DNA from: Moraxellaceae bacterium
Lineage (GTDB): Bacteria; Pseudomonadota; Gammaproteobacteria; Pseudomonadales; Moraxellaceae
Assembly (NCBI GenBank): GCA_030684415.1
Contig: JAUXNL010000311.1
Coordinates: forward strand, 1 to 7,092
Length of the DNA: 7,092 bases
Direction: 5' to 3'
Below, piece after piece: positions 1-6,888 of this stretch (its first letter is position 1; every line of letters begins with the position of its first letter). A program made the position numbers and the translations under genes. Below the pieces are notes generated by a model that was not told where the DNA came from, made no database searches, and worked only from the letters and a program-made list of their open reading frames with translations.

Positions 1-2201
1 ACAACGGCATCAGAGGTTTGCAACTCTGCTTCGTACGCGAGTGGGTCAGCCGCAACAGCATCAAATGCGGCTTCCTCGAAAAAACTGTCACTACTGGCTG
101 CCGTTGCACTTTCATCTTCAACAGCAGTGAAGGCATCTGCAGACTCCAGCGCAATATCACCAAAACCGGCATCGGCGGTGCCCTGCCATTCATTGGCAAC
201 TTGTGCAGTGTCCTCAAACTCATCGGCCAACTGATCCGCACTGGAGGCCACATCAAAGCCTGCAGCAGAATCGAAATTGCTGGAAGGTTCAAAATCGGCT
301 AACGCATCGTCCAGCACCGGACGCAACTGGGTGTCGTCAGCCGACGGCAAAAGCACCTGGCTTTCATCGGTCTCCGCAGGCTCTGCCGCCGCAAGCGGCT
401 CATGTACGCCCGCCATTTCGGCCTCGAAGGCAGCCGCCTCAGCAGCCCCCCACTCACCTTCGTCGGCAACACCGGCAAACTCATCAGTGGCATCATCAAC
501 AGAGCTGTCTTGCTCAACGGGAGCATCCGGCACCAGCGCATCTACGCCCAGCTTTATGAGGCCGCGCTCGGCAATATCGAGAATGCTTTCACTGCCATGC
601 GTATCGTTGGCAATGCGCTCAAGATAATACTCAACCGATGTAATGACATCGGCCAGCGTGTCCATTTCCTGCCAGTCCGGACGATGCTCGCCCCCCAGCA
701 AACGCTCGGAGACATAACGTCCGGCCTTGCTCAGCAACTCGGCAGGGCGGTGCAAGTTAAGAATGGAAAGGCCACCACGCACCGTCCCGATCAACTCCGG
801 AATGGTTTCAAGATGCACCGGATTCCATTGCGATGCGATGTACTCGATCACCGCATCCTTGGCTTTTTCAAGTGCGCTTCGCGACTCGCGCAATACCGCT
901 GCTTGCGCATCTGAAAGCTGGTCTTGCGCAGAAAACTCCGACGCGGCGCTGGCTCCCGGATGGCCGAGCGGCTTTTCTGCCACCATGCCCATGAGCGTGG
1001 CTTCGACATATAAAAGCGCACCAGCAATATCCAGCAACGGGCCGTCCTGTGGCGACTCACCACTACTGGTGATCTTGTCGATAGCTTCAATCTGTTCTTG
1101 CAGGATACGACGAGGCTGACCCAGGCCGAGCACTGCAACAGTGTCGGCCACCTGCTTGAGCACCGGCACCAGCACGGTCAGATCCGATGGCTTGCGCTCG
1201 ACACTGCGCACAAACATGTCGAGCGAATCCTTGGCTTTTGCCAGCTCCTCACAAAGAGCATCCACTACCGACTTCATGGCCTCGCGATCAGGGCCGCTCA
1301 TACGAGCGCGCTCTTCACTGACCAAGGCATCACCCGGCAATGCATCATCCAGACGATAGAGGTCCTTCACCATGCGCAGTTTGGGGGTGGCTCCGGCACT
1401 TTTGGCGACGTAGTAAAGAAGATTCTTGAGCAGCTCTGTGGGCGCGCGACGTTGGCCATCATCACCCACCGAGCGCAGTTGTCGGTCTATCTGGCCGAGC
1501 AACATTTTGACTGAAGTGCCAAGATCAACCGACTTCTCTGTCAGTCCCTCTACCAATGCCGCGCCCACCAGCCAGAGCTCACGAAGCGGTGACGGCCCCG
1601 CCACTTTTTCCAGCCGCGTGAAAACCTGGCTCATGTAGCCGAGATTGACCGCAACATTCTCATTGCGGATCAAGCCCAGTAACGACACCTGATACATCTG
1701 ACGGATTTTTTTCAGCAGCGCAGGATCAATGCTGGCAGGCGCCACCTGGATGGGAGCGCGCTCTCCCGCAGAAAGATCAGGAGTAAACAGCGCTGTTTCC
1801 GACATCAAGGGCTCGCCACGTGCCGCACGCAGATCATTCAGCAGTGGTAGCAGGACAACAGGCAGATCACGGCGCGAGGCCTTCACGCGCTCAAGATAGG
1901 GCGGCAATTGCAGAATGGCGCGCATCAGCACCTCCTGCCCATCCGCTATCCGGGTAACCTGATTGTTGATCAGGGCCAGACAAATCTTCTCCATTTCCTC
2001 TGCGAGCAGGGCGGCCCCATAAAACTCGACCATCTGCAAGGTGCCATGCACCTGATGCAGGTAAGCCAGACAGAAACGCATACGCGTCCCGTCTTCGGGG
2101 TTCTCTACAAACGCCTCTAGCGCCTGACGCGCCTGCTTCAGCGTTTCTTCGATTTCGCCCTTGACCCAGTCCAGCGCCAGGAAGCTGTGATTCTCGCCCA
2201 T
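1..2201 (-). CDS. chpA: ChpA, multi-Hpt CheA-type histidine kinase (N-terminal part only)
   Basis: An open frame of ~733 codons runs off the left edge without a stop. The start region (ALDWVKGEI, then TLKQARQALEAFVENP) matches the P. aeruginosa ChpA N-terminus as I recall it. Residues ~1-115 form an Hpt-like helical domain with H49 in HQVHGTLQMVEFYGA, where HxxKG is usual. Residues ~120-430 are helical and include LYYVAKSAGATPKLRM. Residues ~435-545 resemble a second Hpt fold, but TVRGGLSIL lacks a histidine at the expected site. From ~554 to the edge there is a long Ala/Asp/Glu/Ser-rich, probably disordered linker. In relatives this kinase exceeds 2,000 residues, with further Hpt-like domains, a CheA core, a CheW domain and a receiver; none of those is visible here. 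It phosphorylates PilG and PilH. Three in-frame ATGs open the gene; the third (2201) is chosen because GAGG lies 8 nt upstream and the homologue begins MG. Confidence 0.95.
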   Translation of the reverse strand, partial: MGENHSFLALDWVKGEIEETLKQARQALEAFVENPEDGTRMRFCLAYLHQVHGTLQMVEFYGAALLAEEMEKICLALINNQVTRIADGQEVLMRAILQLPPYLERVKASRRDLPVVLLPLLNDLRAARGEPLMSETALFTPDLSAGERAPIQVAPASIDPALLKKIRQMYQVSLLGLIRNENVAVNLGYMSQVFTRLEKVAGPSPLRELWLVGAALVEGLTEKSVDLGTSVKMLLGQIDRQLRSVGDDGQRRAPTELLKNLLYYVAKSAGATPKLRMVKDLYRLDDALPGDALVSEERARMSGPDREAMKSVVDALCEELAKAKDSLDMFVRSVERKPSDLTVLVPVLKQVADTVAVLGLGQPRRILQEQIEAIDKITSSGESPQDGPLLDIAGALLYVEATLMGMVAEKPLGHPGASAASEFSAQDQLSDAQAAVLRESRSALEKAKDAVIEYIASQWNPVHLETIPELIGTVRGGLSILNLHRPAELLSKAGRYVSERLLGGEHRPDWQEMDTLADVITSVEYYLERIANDTHGSESILDIAERGLIKLGVDALVPDAPVEQDSSVDDATDEFAGVADEGEWGAAEAAAFEAEMAGVHEPLAAAEPAETDESQVLLPSADDTQLRPVLDDALADFEPSSNFDSAAGFDVASSADQLADEFEDTAQVANEWQGTADAGFGDIALESADAFTAVEDESATAASSDSFFEEAAFDAVAADPLAYEAELQTSDAV

Positions 2202-2208
2202 CATCATG

Positions 2209-2215
2209 CCCTCAG
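2209..2215 (-). promoter_or_regulatory. Ribosome-binding site that decides the chpA start
   Basis: The minus strand reads CTGAGGGC followed by ATGATGATG. The GAGG core is 2, 5 and 8 nt from the first (2207), second (2204) and third (2201) ATG. Normal spacing favours the third, or possibly the second. The TGA inside this site is also the stop codon of an upstream 24-codon mini-ORF, so a ribosome ending there would sit on the chpA initiation site. Confidence 0.55.
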
Positions 2216-2260
2216 GGGCTCATATCGTTATTGTGAGAGCCGGCAACGCCAGCCACTTCA

Positions 2261-2275
2261 GCAGGCCGAGCCTGC
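2261..2275. repeat. Small perfect inverted repeat between pilK and chpA
   Basis: GCAGGC and GCCTGC flank a 3-nt centre (CGA), giving a 6-bp GC-rich stem. No T-run follows on the minus strand, so it is not a typical intrinsic terminator. It could be an RNA hairpin affecting the pilK/chpA ratio or mRNA processing, or it could be chance. Confidence 0.35.
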
Positions 2276-2325
2276 CTCATCATCATGCAAACGCCACTCT
2301 GCGAGCACGTTCGGCCGCCAAGCCG

Positions 2326-3210
2326 TCAGGCCTTGCGACGAAATGCCAGCGTATCCGGATAATCCACACGCATCAGCGCAGGATGAGCCCAGTCGACGGC
2401 CTCATTGACGCCAAGCACCAAAAGCCCCCCAGGAGCCAGCCGGGTGGCAAGATTGGCCAGAATGTCGCGCTTGCGAAACCGGCGAAAATAAATCAGTACG
2501 TTTTGGCAAAAGATCACATCCATGTCGCTCAATGGCATGCGATCGAGCTCCATGATGTTGACCTGAACAAACGCCACACGCTTTTTCAGCTCGTCTTTGA
2601 TCTGGAACTCTTTCTTGCCCACCACTGACTGGAAGTATTTCTGCTTCCAGGCCGTCGGCACATTATGCAAACGACGCTCGCCATAAATGCCGGTGCGCGC
2701 ACGCGCCAGTGTCGGCAGGCTGATATCAGATGCGGTCACCCCAAAATACAGTTTGCTGCGGCGCAAATCGGCAAGCTGGGCATCTGTTTGCATCGCCAGT
2801 GAGTATGGCTCCTCCCCCGTTGAGCACCCCACGCTCCAGAGATTCAGCGTGCGCTTGTCCGGGTGCTTCATCAGCACCTCAGACACATGCGAGCGCACCA
2901 ATGCAAACGAACTCGGGTGCCGGAAAAAAGAGGTTTCCTGAACCGTCAGACGATCGACAAGGACGGCCCACTCGCGCTCTGCGACCGGGCCCGCCATCAG
3001 TTGTTCGTAATAGGTTTCGTAATCGCTGACGCCAATCTCGCGCATGCGAATGCCGAGATTGGTTTCCAGAAAGGAACGGCGAGCGATACCCACCGTCATG
3101 CCGGTTCGAGCCTCGATCAACGTCTGCCAAAGCTCGAACTGTTCGTCCGAAATTGGCGCGAGCGATTTGATGCCCCAACGGTCGGTGGCCACATCGGTCG
3201 TCCTGTACAT
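2326..3210 (-). CDS. pilK: PilK, CheR-type chemoreceptor methyltransferase
   Basis: This 294-residue protein is close to Pseudomonas PilK in length (~291). An all-helical CheR N-terminal domain (~20-95) ends in QETSFFRHP. A SAM-dependent methyltransferase fold (~100-294) follows. SAM-site motif I is SVGCSTGEEPYS (126-137); the acidic ribose-contacting residue is in ASDIS (160-164); the beta-subdomain begins at ARARTGIYGERRL (169-181); DVIFCQNVLIYF (231-242) is the catalytic-site motif; and LAPGGLLVLGVNE (258-270) follows. It should methylate glutamates on PilJ to adjust sensitivity. In P. aeruginosa, loss of pilK has little effect on twitching, so the gene may be accessory. It starts 25 bp after pilJ, with AGGGGG 5 nt before the ATG. 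A general CheR annotation would also fit, but the position between pilJ and chpA decides the name. Confidence 0.94.
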   Translation of the reverse strand: MYRTTDVATDRWGIKSLAPISDEQFELWQTLIEARTGMTVGIARRSFLETNLGIRMREIGVSDYETYYEQLMAGPVAEREWAVLVDRLTVQETSFFRHPSSFALVRSHVSEVLMKHPDKRTLNLWSVGCSTGEEPYSLAMQTDAQLADLRRSKLYFGVTASDISLPTLARARTGIYGERRLHNVPTAWKQKYFQSVVGKKEFQIKDELKKRVAFVQVNIMELDRMPLSDMDVIFCQNVLIYFRRFRKRDILANLATRLAPGGLLVLGVNEAVDWAHPALMRVDYPDTLAFRRKA

Positions 3211-3222
3211 GCCCGCCCCCTA

Positions 3223-3236
3223 AGGCCTGGCGGCCT
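3223..3236. repeat. Small inverted repeat at the pilJ-pilK junction
   Basis: AGGCC and GGCCT surround a 4-nt loop (TGGC). The stem begins at the last base of the pilJ stop codon and ends a few bases before the pilK Shine-Dalgarno run. No T-tract follows, so termination is unlikely; a weak effect on pilK translation is possible. Confidence 0.3.
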
Positions 3237-5368
3237 CAGGCGTATTCGGGCAGCTTGAAGCCGGCTACGGACTGGCGCAGCTCATTCGCCATTTCCGCAA
3301 GATTACCAATCGAACGAGCGGTCGCGATGGTACCGGCCGTCGTTTGCGAGGTGATCTCTTGAATCACGTTCATGGTGTTGGAGATGTGGCCCGCCGAGGC
3401 TGCCTGCTGACGTGCGGCATTCGAGATGTTCTGAATGAGGTCGGCGAGGTTTCTCGACACCGTTTCAATTTCTTCCAGTGCCACACCGGCGTCCTGCGCC
3501 AGGCGAGCACCACGCACCACTTCAGCCGTGGTTTGCTCCATCGAAATAACGGCTTCGTTGGTGTCGGTTTGAATCGTTTTCACCAACTGTTCAATCTGCT
3601 TCGTTGCCGCCGCAGAGCGCTCAGCGAGTCGCTGCACTTCGTCGGCCACCACCGCAAAACCTCGACCGGCTTCACCTGCCATCGACGCTTGAATGGCCGC
3701 ATTAAGAGCGAGAATGTTGGTCTGGTCAGCAATGTCGTTAATCAGCGACACGATATCGCCAATCTCCTGTGACGACTCACCGAGACGCTTGATGCGCTTC
3801 GATGTTTCCTGAATCTGTTCACGAATCGTGTCCATGCCGGAGATGGTGTTCTGCACCACCTCTGCGCCCTTGTGCGCAATGGCCACAGAGCGCTCGGCCA
3901 CTGCGGCAGACTCGGCGGCGTTGGCGGACACTTGGTCAATCGACACGGCCATTTCGTTCACAGCAGCAGACGCGCCGGCAATTTCCTGCGCCTGATGCTC
4001 GGATGCCTCTGCAAGATGCATTGCCGTCGACTGTGTTTCCTGCGCAGCAGCAGACACCTGCACGGCCGTCTGGTTAATGGTCGTTACAAGACCACGGAGC
4101 TGGTCAATCGAGTAGTTGATGGAGTCGGCGATGGCACCGGTGAAGTCTTCCGTCACTGTTGCCTGCACGGTAAGGTCACCGTCAGCGAGATCGCCCAGCT
4201 CATCCAGCAAACGCAAAATGGCGTCCTGATTACGACGGTTTTCAGATTCGATTTGCTCGGCGCGAGCCATTTCCGTGTTGCGCTCGTCTTCTGCACGCAG
4301 ACGCTCCTGATCAGCACGGGTACGCACCAGCGCCATGAAGCAAAGCACACCCACCGCAAGCGCAATGATACCGACCGTCGAGTAGACGGTTGTATTGGCA
4401 GACTCCGCCACACGACCCGCCAACAGCGTGGTCGCCTCAAGCAAGGAACGGGAGTCACGGAAAATAAGGTCAGATGCTTCGCGAACCTGAAAAAGCTCTG
4501 GTGATGTTTCGAGGATGGAGTTCGCCGACTGATTAACGGACCGCTCGAAACTGTCAGAAATAGCGGAGAGAGCATCCTGCGCCTCGGCATCCGACACCTG
4601 CTGGATACCTAATGCGGAGTCACCCTCAAGCATTCCCGACAGAACACGTCCGAATTGCGCGGCATCACGACCAAACGCATCCGCCGAGGTCACGGCATCC
4701 GAACCACCCTGCAACACCTTGTTGACGGAGCGCAGGATACGCTCAGCGAGAACCGACTGCTCTTTGGCAATGGCCACCTGGGCGGCAGGTGCTTTGGAGC
4801 GCAGCATGCCTTCGACGACAATGTCGTACTCGGCCTGCAAATCAGGAACCGTTTCGGACAGCGTCTGCGCCAGCTCATTAAGCTCGGTAACCGCCTCCTC
4901 ACCATTCAGCACAATATCCGTATTCTGCGAAACCGGATCCCATAGCTTTTGTACGGCCGCCATTTCGTCAGCTTTTTCATCACGGCGGTCCTTGAGCTTG
5001 TCCCAGCGCGTCTGGAACTCTTTGCGCGCCTCACTGAGCTGTTTGAAGGCGTCGTCATTTCCGCCGGCCGCTTCAGAGGCGTTCTTCGCGATATTCTGCG
5101 AAAGCACACGCAACTCAGAAGCATTCTGGATCATCTCGGTTGCATTGAGACCCTTGGCTCCCACTATTGCGAACATCACGACCGCAATCAGAAGAGAGGC
5201 GACCAAGCCGACGACCCAAGGCCCCGTCCTGCCACCCGTTGTCAGGCCGCCAAATTGCGAGCGCCAGTATTCGGGCCGCCCCAATGCACGGAAATTATCC
5301 TTTGAAAAAATTTGCTTCCAATGGATGCCCGCGAGTTTGTCACTTATGGCTTGCAGTTTCGGATTCAT
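3236..5368 (-). CDS. pilJ: PilJ, type IV pilus methyl-accepting chemotaxis transducer
   Basis: This is a 710-residue membrane receptor. Residues 1-48 form a cytoplasmic tail; TM1 is about 49-71 (GPWVVGLVASLLIAVVMF); residues ~72-327 are periplasmic and contain the PilJ-type input segment (ELRVLSQNIAKNASEAAGG); TM2 is about 328-348. A HAMP-like segment (LLDELGDLADGDLTVQATV, ~387-405) is followed by a long helical signalling domain with the MCP hairpin around 549-585 (QTNILALNAAIQ, then GEAGRGFAVVADEVQRLAER). The signalling half is nearly identical to P. aeruginosa PilJ as I recall it. Q443-E444 (AAQETQS) fall where methylation has been proposed in that protein. The C-terminus, GFKLPEYA, lacks the NWETF-type tether. 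PilJ passes periplasmic signals through PilI to ChpA. It is ~28 residues longer than the 682-residue Pseudomonas protein, mostly at the N-terminus. A GGGGAC ribosome-binding site lies ~9 nt before the ATG. The gene overlaps an upstream mini-ORF by ATGA. Confidence 0.96.
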   Translation of the reverse strand: MNPKLQAISDKLAGIHWKQIFSKDNFRALGRPEYWRSQFGGLTTGGRTGPWVVGLVASLLIAVVMFAIVGAKGLNATEMIQNASELRVLSQNIAKNASEAAGGNDDAFKQLSEARKEFQTRWDKLKDRRDEKADEMAAVQKLWDPVSQNTDIVLNGEEAVTELNELAQTLSETVPDLQAEYDIVVEGMLRSKAPAAQVAIAKEQSVLAERILRSVNKVLQGGSDAVTSADAFGRDAAQFGRVLSGMLEGDSALGIQQVSDAEAQDALSAISDSFERSVNQSANSILETSPELFQVREASDLIFRDSRSLLEATTLLAGRVAESANTTVYSTVGIIALAVGVLCFMALVRTRADQERLRAEDERNTEMARAEQIESENRRNQDAILRLLDELGDLADGDLTVQATVTEDFTGAIADSINYSIDQLRGLVTTINQTAVQVSAAAQETQSTAMHLAEASEHQAQEIAGASAAVNEMAVSIDQVSANAAESAAVAERSVAIAHKGAEVVQNTISGMDTIREQIQETSKRIKRLGESSQEIGDIVSLINDIADQTNILALNAAIQASMAGEAGRGFAVVADEVQRLAERSAAATKQIEQLVKTIQTDTNEAVISMEQTTAEVVRGARLAQDAGVALEEIETVSRNLADLIQNISNAARQQAASAGHISNTMNVIQEITSQTTAGTIATARSIGNLAEMANELRQSVAGFKLPEYA

Positions 5369-5430
5369 ACCATCTGTCCCCGACGGCCCCCTGTTTTCAT
5401 TATGAGATATGACCGCTATGCCGGCCGGTG

Positions 5431-5967
5431 TCAGGCATTAGCCGCCTGCAAGAACCCTGGATCCTCAACCAGCCTGGCAAGACTGAAGACCGCCCACTCC
5501 GTTTCCTCACGCCAGAACGCACCCTGCACGAATGGCAGAAGCTCGCGGTGTACGCCAGCCACTTCAGAGGAATAGCTCTGAACGGGAAAATGCTGCATCC
5601 CCAACACTTCATCCACGACCAGACCGCTGAAAATATCGCCCTGATCAATCACCAACAAACGTCGTCTATGCTCCTGAAGGCTGGACACTCGGTTGAAGTA
5701 GCCCAGCATGTCCATGACCGGCAACAGGCGGCCACGCACATTCGCAATACCTTTCATCCACGATTTGACACCAGGGACATGGGTATAACGGGGCACTGCA
5801 AGCACTTCAGACACTTCACCCATGGCGGCAAGGAAATACTGACCGTCCAAGGTGAAGCCGATACCGCTCCAGTACTCGACGGCTTTGCCATCAAGCGGCA
5901 GGCCGAGAGTGCGCTGGCGAGAGCGTTCCGCAATTTCGAGAAGCTTGATAAAGCCCTTGGCCGCCAT
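5431..5967 (-). CDS. pilI: PilI, CheW-like coupling protein
   Basis: This 178-residue protein is the same length as Pseudomonas PilI. A single CheW fold spans roughly residues 32-170. The most recognisable stretch is VPGVKSWMKGIANVRGRLLP (64-83), the conserved CheW loop that contacts the receptor tip and the kinase. It is followed by the RRLLVID strand and the FSGLVVDEVLGMQHFP segment (113-128). The role is to bridge PilJ and ChpA in the membrane-associated signalling array; it has no catalytic activity. There is no signal peptide or membrane segment. An AGAAGG Shine-Dalgarno lies 4 nt before the ATG at 5967. It lies 21 bp after pilH and 62 bp before pilJ. ChpA itself carries a CheW-like domain in relatives, but the short length and position here point to PilI. 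Confidence 0.95.
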   Translation of the reverse strand: MAAKGFIKLLEIAERSRQRTLGLPLDGKAVEYWSGIGFTLDGQYFLAAMGEVSEVLAVPRYTHVPGVKSWMKGIANVRGRLLPVMDMLGYFNRVSSLQEHRRRLLVIDQGDIFSGLVVDEVLGMQHFPVQSYSSEVAGVHRELLPFVQGAFWREETEWAVFSLARLVEDPGFLQAANA

Positions 5968-5988
5968 GATGCCTTCTTGATTTGCTGC

Positions 5989-6357
5989 TTACTTGCCGGG
6001 AATCAGATTGGCGATGGTCTGCATCAGGAGCGTTTCGTCAACAGGCTTGGTCAGGTAGTCACGAGCCCCCTGACGTTTTCCCCAGACGCGATCGGTTTCC
6101 TGATCCTTGGTGGTGACAATCACAATCGGAATATGCGCAGTGTCATCGCCCTTAGCGAGCTGACGAGTCGCCTGGAAGCCGTTCAGACCCGGCATCACCA
6201 CATCCATCAACACCAAGTCCGGCTGCTCGGCACGGGCCATGGCAACGCCATCTGCGCCATTGGTGGCCTCTAGCGCCTGATGGCCATGCTTTTCAAGAAT
6301 TTCCCGGAAACGGTAAGTTTCCGTGGGCGAATCATCAACGATCAGGATACGTGCCAT
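5989..6357 (-). CDS. pilH: PilH, second CheY-like response regulator of the Pil-Chp pathway
   Basis: This is a 122-residue single-domain receiver, about the size of P. aeruginosa PilH. Visible active-site residues are D8-D9 (LIVDDSP), the phospho-acceptor D52 (LMDVVMPG), T82-T83 (IVTTK) and K104 (YLTKPVDE). In the characterised pathway PilH opposes PilG: it is linked to retraction through PilU and/or acts as a phosphate sink for ChpA, and it lowers cAMP output. Those functions are known for the family and only inferred here. It sits between pilG (26 bp upstream) and pilI (21 bp downstream), so co-transcription is very likely. The start at 6357 follows a purine-rich GGGGGAG only 2 nt from the ATG; the G-run just upstream gives acceptable spacing. 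The stop is TAA, whereas the neighbouring pilG, pilI, pilJ and pilK end in TGA. No key residue is missing. Confidence 0.96.
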   Translation of the reverse strand: MARILIVDDSPTETYRFREILEKHGHQALEATNGADGVAMARAEQPDLVLMDVVMPGLNGFQATRQLAKGDDTAHIPIVIVTTKDQETDRVWGKRQGARDYLTKPVDETLLMQTIANLIPGK

Positions 6358-6383
6358 AACTCCCCCACAAACTCAGAAACGGC

Positions 6384-6773
6384 TCAAGCCCTGGTATGAA
6401 CATGCTGGCGAATCGCTCCCAGCAACTCTTCTTTGCTGAAGGGCTTGGTCAGGTATTCGTCAGACCCGACAATGCGGCCTTTTGCTTTATCAAACAGGCC
6501 ATCTTTTGACGAGAGCATGATGACTGGCGTGGACTTGAAGGCCGAGTTGTTCTTGATCAGCGCACAGGTCTGATAGCCATCAAGCCGCGGCATCATGATG
6601 TCGACAAAGATGATGTCGGGATTGGTGTCGGCAATCTTGGCCAAGGCATCAAAACCATCTGTCGCGGTGATAACCGTACAGCCAGCCTTCTGCAGCAGGG
6701 TTTCGGCCGTGCGACGAATCGTCTTCGAGTCGTCGATGACCATGACTTTCAAACCGTCAAAATTCTCTTCCAT
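6384..6773 (-). CDS. pilG: PilG, CheY-like response regulator of the Pil-Chp pathway
   Basis: This is a 129-residue stand-alone receiver domain with no output domain. The acidic pair D14-D15 (in VMVIDDS) binds Mg2+, D58 (in FVDIMMP) is the phospho-acceptor, S88-S89 sit at the conserved Ser/Thr switch position (MLSSK), and K110 (YLTKPF) is the invariant lysine. In P. aeruginosa PilG is phosphorylated by ChpA, promotes pilus extension and activates the adenylate cyclase CyaB through FimV/FimL; the same role is inferred here. The length is close to the ~135 residues of the Pseudomonas protein. It is the first gene of the cluster and lies 26 bp upstream of pilH. The ATG at 6773 is supported by an AGAAGG Shine-Dalgarno sequence 8 nt upstream. 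The assignment as PilG rather than PilH rests on first position in the operon, the EENFDGLKVMVIDDSKTIRR start and the FDKAKGRIVGSDEYLTKPF segment. Confidence 0.96.
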   Translation of the reverse strand: MEENFDGLKVMVIDDSKTIRRTAETLLQKAGCTVITATDGFDALAKIADTNPDIIFVDIMMPRLDGYQTCALIKNNSAFKSTPVIMLSSKDGLFDKAKGRIVGSDEYLTKPFSKEELLGAIRQHVHTRA

Positions 6774-6780
6774 TGGGACA

Positions 6781-6786
6781 GCCTTC
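6781..6786 (-). promoter_or_regulatory. Ribosome-binding site of pilG
   Basis: The minus strand reads AGAAGG here, a strong Shine-Dalgarno match 8 nt before the pilG ATG at 6773. It fixes the pilG start and gives the first gene of the operon efficient initiation. Confidence 0.75.
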
Positions 6787-6845
6787 TTAACGAACGAGGC
6801 CTTGGGAGCCTGTCAGGGCAATAGACAAAAGCGATACGCCGTTGC

Positions 6846-6862
6846 TCTGCCAACACGGCAGA
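6846..6862. repeat. Inverted repeat in the pilG upstream region
   Basis: TCTGCC and GGCAGA flank a 5-nt loop (AACAC on the plus strand), a perfect 6-bp stem ~75-90 bp upstream of the pilG start. No T-tract follows it on either strand, which argues against a terminator. It could be an operator half-site pair or a hairpin in the pilG leader RNA. Confidence 0.3.
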
Positions 6863-6879
6863 AACCACAGATTGACGAC

Positions 6880-6888
6880 GTTTTAGCA
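6880..6888 (-). promoter_or_regulatory. Tentative extended -10 element upstream of pilG
   Basis: The minus strand reads TGCTAAAAC: an extended-minus-10 TGn followed by TAAAAC, four of six matches to TATAAT. No good -35 hexamer is seen 16-18 nt upstream. If used, transcription would start near 6873 and give a leader of ~100 nt. The operon needs a promoter somewhere in this region, but this site is only a weak candidate. Confidence 0.2.

Noticed and set aside
402..914. A 170-codon plus-strand open frame opposite chpA
   Set aside because: It lies within the conserved chpA frame on the minus strand and has no recognisable domain or upstream ribosome-binding site.
2261..2275. A rho-independent terminator between pilK and chpA
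   Set aside because: The hairpin stem is only 6 bp and is not followed by a T-run on the minus strand, so termination is unlikely.
3872..4504. A 210-codon plus-strand open frame opposite pilJ
   Set aside because: It is the antisense shadow of the conserved PilJ signalling domain, rich in His/Arg/Cys in a way typical of reverse-frame translations.
5401..5440. A possible internal promoter for pilJ (CATAAT on the minus strand, with CTGACA upstream)
   Set aside because: The spacing between the two hexamers is about 24 nt, too long for a sigma-70 promoter, and no better -35 is present.
5428..6273. A 281-codon plus-strand open frame opposite pilI and pilH
   Set aside because: It is antisense to two clearly conserved genes, its product resembles no family I know, and the long open frame is explained by codon bias of the genes on the other strand.
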